Of a stretch of DNA of 64,000 nt, positions 34,501 to 46,500 are shown piece by piece; the first letter of the stretch is position 1; every line of letters begins with the position of its first letter. Both the position numbers and the translations under genes were made by a program. The notes under the pieces were generated by a model. It made no database searches and was not told where the DNA came from. It saw only the letters and a list, made by a program, of their open reading frames with translations. This stretch comes from Trichostrongylus colubriformis (taxonomy: Eukaryota > Nematoda > Chromadorea > Rhabditida > Trichostrongylidae), in the NCBI GenBank assembly GCA_963978905.1, contig OZ022260.1, forward strand, positions 14,497,725 through 14,561,724. The letters are read 5' to 3'.

Positions 34501-37500
34501 AGAATGCCTCCATGAACTCAACCGCGGAAACTGAAGGTAAATAGCACCAAGAGCTCCAATTTGAATATTTTAAAACGGTTTTTCCTACTTTTTCTCTTCA
34601 ACAATCTGCCATTCAGCTGGAAAGAGCTGGAAAGACATGTTCTTACATACCTAGATAATTAGACGACCCGTCCTCACTGGCTGTGCGGGCCCCAACACGA
34701 ATTCCATTCGGTTCGTTCTTTTGCGATCGTCATCCAGCTCGTTCGTTGACTTCGTTGAAGGCCACCACGAGAATCAGCCGTTCTGGAATTTTTCATTAGT
34801 TTAACGTGTTTAACGAACACATCTCCCCATCTTTTGGGAGGTCTTCCGCGGGGACGTGGAAAATCCCAGGGGATCCACTCCACTGTTCTTCTTGTCCACC
34901 TATCGTCTTCTCTCCGCTCAGAGTCTCGTAGACGCGACATCTGCCTCAAATCGGAACTGCGAAGCCCGGCACGACATTGGGATAGCCGGGTGTACCTCAG
35001 AATACATCTCTCGAGTGCTCTGTGAGTCACCTGCAAGGATTTCGCCGTGGCTGGCGTATCAGGCCACGTCTCGGCAGCGTAACACAGAGCAGGAAGGACT
35101 GTCGAGTCGAATAGACGGGCGCGTAGGTCCGGATCCTTTAGCTGGTCGGTGGCCTCTTTAATAGTCCCGTAGGCTGAACATGCAGTTCTCCTTCCTCTGT
35201 CGAGCTCTTCCTTCATGTCGTTGTCCATGTTCATGGAACGCCCCACATAGACGTACGACTTGTTTCGGCGATGGAAGAGCCGTCCATTTCGACACTTCCC
35301 CATCGCACCAGGCATTCTTCATGAACCGTGTATTCATCCGATTAATCCACAGTCCGATCTTACTTCCGGCTTCGTTCAGCTCTCGGATCATCGCCTCTGC
35401 TTCATTGGTACTACGCGAAAAGATGACGATGTCGTCGGCAAAACGAAGGTTCGAGAGGAATTTTCCGTCCACACATATGCCCTTGTCGTCCCAGTCGAGC
35501 GACTTTATCACCCACTGCAATGCGGAAGTGAACAGCTTCGGCGAGACTGTTGGTTGGGCGTTGGAAGAGCTGTATTGTCGTAAAACAGCGATGGTAGCAG
35601 TCAGCCAGTGTACGACTATAGGACGCGTCCACGAATAGGTTGACCAACGCAGACAGGATAGCATGTTCAGCATAGCAGACTTCCGGTGTCTTTCAGTGAC
35701 TCAATACAAGCGGACAGTGAGTTTAGTTATTAAGAGGAACTTGCAGATTGTCGTCAGTACATGAAGCTCGCCCATTTTATTTACTCAATGGGATGCCTTC
35801 TGAAGAAGCACTTCCGCCTCGATGGAGCAGGAGTAGCGCCCTACTTTATGCACTTAGTATCTTGGTAAGTTCATTTTACTATGATAGTCGTGAAAACACC
35901 GAACTTATCAAGAGCAGTAGTAACAAAACTAAGAGAGGTCATTAATTTTCCCGTAGCATCCCTACATCCTATGAAGCAGCTTGAAGGAATCGTTCACGGA
36001 AAAAAGTTTTTCTGTTACCCATTTATTTATGTTGTAATCGCCTAATAAGGGCTGCATGCAAAATTTCACGCGTGATAGTCCGGCTTGATACAGAACTACA
36101 AAGGCTCAACAGGGTGGGCAGGGCCTATGAGCAAGTGCCCACGCCGTTGTCCGCCGTGGTCGGAGACGCATTGTAAGAAGAGAAATCACGTAAACAGTCC
36201 CACTTTCCCAACTGCGGCAGGCAACGGGACGGGGCTTCTACTCGGAGGCCTCGCCTAACCGGTCGAGATTTCCAGGAACTGTATCTTTGCCGAATTCTCA
36301 TTTTTCGCGTAAAATTTCGCATACAGCCCTTATTAGACAAATACAACATAAATATATGGAGGAAACTCATTTTCGCGTGGACGATTCCTTTGATTAGTGG
36401 AACTTTGCCAGAATAGTGTAGACGTTCCAAGTCGTCCGCGACTATAAGAAAAGCAAGAAAGTGGTCTGTGCTCCTGTCGCTCGTCTCTCCCTCTTTACGT
36501 GAAGCTGGGATCAAATGCATGGGTTTTAAAAAGAAAACTTCACGTTTGTGCACTTTTTTCTTTTTCTCTCCCCGTTAGGCTTTTGCTTTATATCAATTGC
36601 GTATGATTAATCACCGTCAGATTCGTACCACAGACCATGCTACTCCTCAGTAAGTACCCAATTTGTGCTATTTTTAGACGACGACAGGTTATTCATACGC
36701 CGTGCCTGTCACCCCTCTGGGTCAGTTTTTGGCGATCGTCTATGGCTTGCTGGGCATTCCAGTGATGGTTCTTGCCGCAGTGGATATTGGGCGATTCCTT
36801 TCGCATATCGTACTCGAGCTCTATGCTAAAGTGAGCCAAAATTTGATCACTTTGCTCATCCTCTTAAGATAAATCATCGCAGAGGAGATACTCTTTGACG
36901 AAAGTGACCACCATGTTACTTCTTTCGAAACTATGGAAGTGAAAATATTGCTTCATTTCTTGTGAAAACCTATTAAAATCGGGTACCGCTGGGCGCACAT
37001 TTTTGCCTGAACGTTAATAGGGAGAAGAAGGGGATTAGGTGACTATTCACCTGGATCCGAACTACTCCTTCGAAGCTGATCAAGTAGGCGCCCCATCTGC
37101 CTGTTTGTAGTCCTTACCTAGACATAGCAAAAAAGAGAACAGATGAGTGCATCCTACGTCACCCCTCCCCCCCCCCCCCCCCTCCAACCCTGCTCCTCGC
37201 CCAACTTCTCTAACCTTAAAAACACGTGATCAAGATGGTATGGCACTATTTACCTTATGCAACCTCACCACAACGAATCCTAATGAAGTGGACAAGGTGT
37301 TTATTGGTGAACATTGCGATTTGACTGGGAACTTGTGCCCAGGGGTAACTGGACTCGTAGAACGAATAATGACACACATAGCACAAATCGCATGGTGCCC
37401 GCGCTGCAAGCGCCGGCGCCAAATAGGATCAGCCTTCAAAGTGCGTGGCGCGAGCGTCACACAATTCCGCGTTATAAGAGTGCGATATTCTTAATCAGGA

Positions 37501-40500
37501 TATCATACTTCTCCTATGAACAAGTTTTGAGCGACTTTGTTAATCCACTCCTTTTTGAAATCCTCGAACTCCCCTGGATATGAGTTTATGGCCAAATGTT
37601 CACCAATGAACCCCTCCTCCATCCCATCACGACTCGTTATGGTGGGGTGACTTTGGATAAGTAGTGCCGATAGTAGTGCCCACCATACATTCAGGAATTT
37701 TCACATTACATACACTCTGAAATTTCCACCTCCGTGTACGTTACCAACAGTAGCGAGAACGGACGCCGTCTCGCGCATGTCGCATATAGGACTGTATCCC
37801 TACAGGCGACCTCCCGTTCACTGGATACGTAAGAGGGTTCATCTTCCGATTTATTAATAAAAACCTTTATTACCTCTTCCTGGCCATCTGGTAGGGCAAC
37901 ATAACTGTGGTATTAAAAGGCTGATGAACCAAAACCGTCCCCATTCGGTCCCTACGCTTGCTAGGTATGGCAAACTTTCACGTAGCAAAAAACTGCCACA
38001 ATCGATCACTTCCGAGAAACGAAAGAGAAGAAAAGTAAGTAAAATATAATAGAGTTTTCGAAAAAAATTAGGAAAGGGTTAACCTGAGATGGACAAATGA
38101 TCGCATTTTTTCGCTTATCTATCGCTGATGGTTTTGCAACGTATGCGTCATGTCAATCAATCTGGACTCTCATATAGAATACTACAACACATCCAGAAAT
38201 CCCGCGTTGTCCAAATATTCAACACTGGTGCACGCGGTCGTGATGCGGCACGCACTGATTCCTACTGAGCGCGCCCGTCCTATGCGGAATCTACTGATTT
38301 GCTTCAACGGCGCTTTAGGACCGTGAAATTCAACCGAAATGTTCCTGACATGTCCTTTATATGAAGATATAGTACTTTGGCTATTCGACATTCAATCACA
38401 TTTTCAGTATCAAGTCATGTCGTCATCGCTAAGCTGTAGAAAGAAGCTCACTACTACAACGAGTGCCGTTCTTCGCTCAAAACCATGGTTGGATAGTCTT
38501 TTCAGATTTCAGCTTTTCACATTTGATTGAACGGTGACTATGATTTTGCTAGGGAACTGAGAAGTATCAAGAGTAATCAAGGAAAGACTCCTTCACTGGA
38601 AGAGAATGAAATTGAAAGTGCAAACGAACAAGAGGACAAAGACTCCGAAAAGGTTAAGCCACCAGCAGCAAAACGATTGCCACTCAGTATAAATGCTGGT
38701 ATATTGCTTGTATTCTGTATGATGGGTGGAGTTACCTATATCGCCGCAGGTGAGATCTTTTGACGCTCACTCCCACGAAAATCAGTCAGGTCTTGATTGC
38801 GTTCCTTTTAGCCATTAAGGGAACGCTCTATTCCTACTAACTTTGCAATTTGTTCAGGTGGTAAAGCTACGTTTCTCGAAGCATTTTTCGTCACATTCAA
38901 CCTTGTCGCTAACCTGACCATGAGTGAAATGCCAAGCGACTTGAATCATGTTCTCACACTCATCTATATCTTCGTATTCGTCACATTTGGTAGGTTTCGG
39001 TTCGTTGAAGCAGCATTCCATTCCATTCATGGATTTGCCGAAATAAGACTTAACTTGGACCGTTACTGGTTTGGTTCAATAGGAGGTCATTTTTGCAGCA
39101 CTCCTGGTACACAGATGATAGGGGCCGACGAAAGCTAACGCTCCCTTCCTAGTGATGATCCACTTCGTGTCTTCCTACCTGTGAACATAGAGTTAGCCTC
39201 AGAATTTCGAAGGAAAGATTTGGATCGGATATGAAAAGCGCGCCAAACGAAGAAACGAAGAAATTAGAGAAAGTGACTATTCAAATAACGCCTTAGTAAT
39301 TTTAAGCCCACGTGCGGGGTTCGGAATTTAGGTTGGGACACACGGGTTTTTACCTAGGCCTGTGACCCTGTGACAGCCTGCGGCCCTTGCCCTGTGACAT
39401 AAATTACTCAGACAATATCATCATGTAAATCCTATCCCCCTTGCTAGAGAAAACGTTATAGAGATCAAGTTCAAGGGATGAACATGGTCACTGCGCGACC
39501 TGAGGGGCCTACTGACCATGTGTCACCACTGTCACCTGCGGGGTCGTAGCCTTGCGCCGAATTTTCGCGTAGCCGCGCGGAGGATTTCGTCGTGTGTGAT
39601 TGCGTACATTGCGCAAGCTCCCTATGAAGTTTTACGCCCGGATTGATTATTTCTTAATTAAGATTGTTATCATGTGATGTTACTGTTTCTTTTACTTTTA
39701 TGTTACTATTTAGTGTTTTTGGGGTACGAACGTTATTGTTATCAGATAATAATGAGATCACAGCTAATTCTTCAAAGGACCTCCATTGTACCAGCCCCTT
39801 GGTTCTGAGCGGAATTCCAGCCGAGCGCAGCAAGTCGTGTTGATGGCGCCGTGAGTGTGACGCCGCGAAGCGAAAATTTGACACACACACACCCCTATGC
39901 GAGTTAGGAGCCGAGACGGCGTTCGTAGATATTTTCTGATAACGTTCATAGTATAAAAGAAATTGAAATACATATCAATATTCCACAGCACGATTCATCT
40001 GCGTTTGAAGGGCGCTTTCGGAAGATGATGTAAGGCACGGTTCACGATAATTTCCGGAGCCATAACTAAAGGAAGTTGAAGAAAAGAAAAATGCGATCAG
40101 AAAGTGAAGAATGAGATCAGACTTGAAAAGTGAAAAAGCCTTTCAAAAACCTCCGAAAAAAGGTCCTTTGACTTCAGCCCGGACGAGGTCACAGCCACTG
40201 AGGGCTAAAGGCCATCTGAAGACGGTGGGCGCCATCTTACATGCAGCTTCTCTATGCGTTCACTATTCATTCTAGCTCTGCGCTGGAAGTGTACCCTTTG
40301 AGTTGTGAAAGGGGCTATGGGACACACATGTAAACGTAAAAACCATATTATCGCAACTGTGCCTTCGAAGGAAAACGCGTACCTAGCTGGGTTAGGAACC
40401 CCAGTCGCGCAAGTTTGACCATTACTCGCTGAAGTATTAGGTTGATTCATAATAAATCGGACAAACGGTAGTTATGATTTCTAAAGATCATAACTCAGTA

Positions 40501-43500
40501 ACGAATTAACGAAAATGGACGCGCGAGGAACCATTGGAATGAGTATGAAAAGCTCTTCAAAGTGTCGCAAAATAATCACTCCAAAGTAAATTCATTCCGC
40601 CACAATGCCGCACGATTTCAAGCGGTCCAGAGACCACATCCGCAACGTCATACTATTTATATCGCTATCTGGCCAGGAACCCGCGGATATCGGCAGACGT
40701 CTGATAGAAGTTCACAAGGAGCATGCCCCCGGCAGAAGTACACTGTAGTTGTAGCATTCGAAGTTTGCGTCAGGCGACTATTCCATCGAAGACGAAAACC
40801 GCGGTTGGTGGAGCGTACACGGCGCAGAGTACTGGGAGCTGCTCGATGAAGGTACCACAGTATCCGCCGACGTCTACGTTCGTCAATTACGAGAATTGAA
40901 GGCCAATGTCCAAAGTTCGCTACGGCGGCGGTCGCATGTCTACTTCCAGCACGACAACGTGTCTACTTCCACAGACCGCACTTCGCAAGATCGACCAAGG
41001 CCGAGCTGCTGTCGTACAGTTGGACCGTACTTCTATACCCACCGTACTCCCCAGACCTGACCCCTTCAGATTTCCACCTTTTCTCCCACAGCCAACGCCA
41101 CCTGGACGGCCAAGACTTCAAAACTCGCGACGAGGTCAAGGCGGCACTCGGCAACTCGAGCTCCAGCTTCCGGCCTTCTGGAGCAAGGGCATCCATGAAC
41201 TGCCTATACCGTGGAGAAGGTCATCGATAAAGATGGAGTATATTTCAAGTGAATCCTTGTTGTCGTAAAAAAGTTGTACGACAATGATTAAAATTGGTCA
41301 ATTTGTCCGATTTATTATGAATCAACCTAATATATAACGTCGAATATTCACTCTAGCGTACTGGGGCCACTTCTCAGTGGTTTTACTGTGAAATTACCTT
41401 ATCGTGAAGACGCCTCTTGCTAGACGATACACTGTGAAAGGAAGTTTTGAAGTCACCTTATTCGATTACGAATCGTCCTGAAGTGCATGGTTTGGTTATG
41501 GCTTACTTATGGTTTACTCCGGTACATGAGCGTACTTGGGTGACAGGATCCCGGGGTGGGGGTCAAGTGGTCGAATTTCCGCGCGGCCGCACGCGATAAG
41601 CGGCACGGCGGGTACGAGTGCCAATGGCAGGGCATGGCAGCCTTCAAGCGAGGCAGTGTGGCATGAGTGGAAAACGCAGACGTGACGCAGTCACGCTCGG
41701 CCGGGCGACCAAGAGCAATCGATACGGTGAGTCGTACGGGGCGCCGCGAGTGAAACGCCGCGAAGCGGAAATTCGACCACTTGACCCCCACCCGGATCCC
41801 GGCGGTTGTGTACCCTTACATCAGGATGCCGCACGAGGACGAGCGCCGGCCGACACAGTGTGTGCGAGCTATGCGCGTCGCGGTAGTTGGGTCTCAGAAC
41901 GATTACAACGTAATGCTAGGGTGCGATACGCAGTTGACTTCTAATCGCCTCGGGACCCAATAACATGGCGCCTTTGGCTCGTCCGCATAGCTTCGCTTGC
42001 GACATGCTGCAGTGCGGCATCCTGACATAAGGGTACACATAAGGGTGTGTACACGATCTCGGCACAAACGAGACATCGTTCTTATAGCTGGCATGCCGTT
42101 AGAGATTAAAGACTGTCGTTTGTTTTTCCAACTTTACAAAATGAATTTCATGCCTATGTGCCGAATTCAAAATCTCCTCAGGAGTGGCGGTGTTGTCGAT
42201 GTGTGCTGAGCTGGCAGCACTCGAGCTGAAGGATATCTTCCTGAAAATTCACTACTTTGGTAGGAAAATCAAGTTCACACGCAAAACAAAGAAGGAACAG
42301 ATTGAGGTTGGTCGCGTATGGTGGAAGACCGGCAAGGGACTAGAAATTGAGAATTTTCAGGTAGAAGTGAAGGAGCTGCTAAAAATCATCGAAGAAATTC
42401 GTCGACGTTATCCAGATAAGGAACGAATCACCTCTTTGGATATTTTACAGGTAACATGAAGGGCCTTACCACATATATCAAAAACCAGGCAAGGAATGAA
42501 TCACTTTTTCGGATGATTTATACTTTTTTGGAGGGATATGAAGTGCCTCACTATTAACAAGACTCATAAACACCTACATTTTCCGGTAGAAAAACGAAAT
42601 CGAAATGTTTCATATTTCCTTCATTTCTTTTTTGTTCTATATTTATTTTATCACCAAATCCTTTCTCCGACCGAAAAACAAAATCGAAATGTTTTATATT
42701 CAAACCTCGACTCTACCCACATACAGATATCAAACAGGAGAGACACTGTTATTTCACTTCTGTACTCTGCATATAATCCCCACCTCTTCCCTGCCCCTCC
42801 CCCTCTCCCCCTGCCCTCCAGAAAAATTTGAGGAGACCTGTGTTGAATTGAGCCTGATTCATACTCGAAACAAATGCAAGATGCGTAAAAATGAAACACA
42901 TTTTGATCTCTCCTACTTTCAAGCTTAAATACTTGTTCCCAGTGGGAATTTTACCACAACCGAGTGAAGCGATCACGTCTACGAACAGTTACTAAGACAG
43001 CACATCAAAGGAATGGTCCACGGAAATTGAGTCTTTTGTCACCCATTTATTCAGTATTTGCCTACTAACAAAAGGTGTTGCATGCAAATTGCACGCGAAA
43101 AAACAAGGATTTGTTGAGACAGAGCTCCTCAGTGTAAAGGGACTAGGGCCCTAGCATAAAGAGGCGACGATCGCCTGGTCAGGGACACAGAGGGAAATTG
43201 AATAAACATTGGGAGCGAAAATTTGAAGTGCGATCTGCCCGTCGACGGCTGTTTAGATGTTGTGGCGTGAATTCAAAAGAGATGCTCTTTTTCCCCGTTT
43301 CTCGATTTGTGCATTGGACCAAAGGAAATTTCCACGTTTTTTCGTGTTTCTACTCATATATTAAATCTAGTAAAGTGGCTTTGATCTGATAATGTGGCTT
43401 TTAAAGAGGTTAGAATCATAGAAATTCTGTGGACGATCACTTCGAGCAAGATGTAACTAGAACGCTCTTAGCAAAGCAGGAACTTCTATTTTTCAGTACA

Positions 43501-46500
43501 TGAATGAAGCAAGCGCTGAGCGAGCAGTACTGACTGAAAGACGTGATACGATCGCATTTCAACCACAGACCATGGAAATGTTGAAATTCGCAGACGAGAT
43601 GGATTTAGAGGATCGTAGCGCAAGTCGGCTCGAAGAGGCGCCTCTCATCGAGAAGCCTCCTCATAAGTGGGTTTTTTCTTGATCAGGACCAAAGCTCCTT
43701 CGTGGTCGTATATTTCGAATTTTTTCATTAGTTTCATTTGTTTGACATCGTCATTAATGAAACAAACTTGCCCTACCCGATATCAAATTACAGCGGCGTC
43801 GGATCGCCGCCACCGGGCAACTCGGCCACCGATGCGTGCAGTTCAAGGTGAAACGCGCTAGGATCGAAGTAGCATCCCAAAGACGCATTTTTCAAAGCGA
43901 TTTCCGCTACTTATGTCTTCTAAGTTCGAATGTTTGTTTACAGAGAAGGGTATTCAAAATATGCTTTCCTTCCTTGCTCTCCTTCTCGCGCCTTTAAAAC
44001 GCCGTCAGGGGTGAGGAGAAAAATGGGATAAATGTTCTCTGAAAACAAACAAAAGTTCAGGAGAGGTAATATGTGGTGAAACTCGCACTGAAAAGCGGGG
44101 CTTGGTGTTTTGTCGCGATCCCAGGACCACGGGTTGTGACGGTGTTTATCCGCCGCGGGAGCTGCCGACGAGCGTTGGCCGCTGGCTACTTTAGCCCCTC
44201 GTCCGCTGCAGTCTACCTCACCGGGCAATTTCGAGTTTTTGACGTTTTATTTCGTTCTCTCTGCTACACTGCTGCGCACTCCTACTTTCATATTCCATAA
44301 TCTGCCAGATTTACGTCCTCCGTTGTCTTTAAGGCATACGGCACAGTAACCGCTTTGGGACACAACAGCATGCGGCGTCCCTAACTCGCGCGCCGCACTC
44401 CGCGCTGTGGAATCCTATTCTGACGATACACGCCCATCTGACGGGAATGAATAATGAATGATGAATACAGCTCAACGAATCATTTGATCCAGTATCTTGC
44501 AGATCCTATTATTCACTTCTCTTCACACGCAAAATTTTTTATCGTAGTTTTTCTTGGGGGAACAGCCTGTTGCTGTCGATTGTTGCATTTCATCTACGGC
44601 TGATCAACCACGTTGTGACTGATTGCTTCGTGTTTAACAGCCACAGCAAACAGCTGCTATGGTGCTGCTGTTTTGGCTGTCAATGGCGTCTGCTTGAACA
44701 TGCACACATCCATAACTCCTCGGTTACATGTCACTGTTTGATGAATGACAATCACGTCAGGAATCCGCGTCAGATCTGCTTTTCTTCACCCTGTTGTAAA
44801 ACAAAACGGCCGCATGCTTTGACAATGGCACTCCATCAAGTTATGCTCGGTGTGAAGTCAGCTTATACACGCTCATTGTCTGACGACCATGAAAAAACGG
44901 CGAGAAAACCGGCGAATTATGAGCTCTGTGACCTCATCGTTGTATGAGCGTTATTCATAACTTTTCTACGAGATTTGAACGGGCGTGTGTGTCATTAAGA
45001 CAGGCCTAAAAAAGGGGTACGACAAGATGATCGATTCAGGACCCAAGTACGACTCAACTCGCACGTCTCCAGACTCTGCCACGTGTTTGCATTGCCTTAA
45101 AACTATTTCTTCAAAAAAACCAAATGATTTTCCATCAGAACTTATTCTTAGCAATCGAAAAAATGCAAAAACGCGAACAAGTATTGTTTCTCATGAACCC
45201 CCAGGTTTGCCACCTCCTAATGTACTCGATATTGATTGGAAATGGATCGCTAGTCCCTACGCTAGCAAATATCTACTTCCACGACGATACCTCCAAGCAC
45301 CAGTATGATCTGTGACCTTACTTTGCTTTTGAAAGAGCAGTCTTCGTTCTAAAATTACCAAAGATACCTCTAGAAACAAGTGAAGAGAAAGAAACAAATG
45401 AGGAATTCAACCAGGCCATGATACAGCATTCGAATATGAAATGATTCTACAATAAAACTCAAACCTATGTTAGGTTGATCGAAAAGTTTTGATAGGGTTG
45501 AGGTTTCTCTCTGTTTTATTTTACAACTCAGCGAGTAGTGCAGGCTAATCATCAATATAATAACCATCGTTAGTTATAACATTGTCCCACCTAACGGGCA
45601 GGTCAGCGATTCTCTTCTCCCCGATCTGGGAGGATTGGGAGTCAAAGAAGTCACCGATCACTTGTTCAACGTGGTATAGTTAACGAATTGTTTTTTTTTT
45701 TTGCTAAGAAAGCCTTGAGGAGCCGCAAGAGGCGGTAATCTGAGGGGGCAATATCAGTTGAATAGGGTGGATGTGGAACCGTGTCCCAGCCTAGCTCCTC
45801 CGAATTTCCACGGGTCTCTTTACCTATGAGAGGCCTCGCTTGTCATGGAGGAGGTGCACAAAAGTTCGTGTAGACCGTTTTTTTTTTTGAACAGCTTATG
45901 CAAGTTTCTGCAGCTGACCAGCATAATAGGGGGCGGTAACTGTGTGGCTCGAGCACTCGAGCAGTTCGTGGTAGAATTAGACGAACTTTTGTGCACCTCC
46001 TCTATGACACCGCTAGGCCACATAGGCAGAGAGACTCGGCCAAAAATGGAGGAGCTAGGCTGGGATACGGTACCACACCCACCCTGTTCACCTGATATTG
46101 CCCACTCAGACCACCACTTGTTCCGGCCCCTCAAGGCATTCCTAGCAAAAAAAAACTTTCGTCAATCATGACCACCTTGAACAAGTGGTCGGTGACTTCT
46201 TTGACTCCTAATCCTCCCAGTTCTGGGAGAAGAGAATCGCTGACCCGTTAGGTGGGACAACGTTATAACTAACGATGGTTATTATATTGTTGATTAGCTT
46301 GCATTGTCTGCTGAGTTGTGAAATAAAACAGAAAGAAATCTGAACCCTATCCAAGCTTTTCGATCAACCTTCCATCTCCAGGGACTAGTAGGGATATTTC
46401 GAAAAAAAAACGAATTAGAATGAACCTTGGTTTTGGGTAGTTGATTTTTATTCACACTATTGATCCGCGATAATATATGTTCCAGGCCATCGAAACTGAT

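Noticed and set aside
36573..36648. Candidate K2P exon ending at a strong GTAAGT
   Set aside because: Its phase is incompatible with the next exon. The exon at 35758-35864 supplies the pore helix in the correct frame instead.
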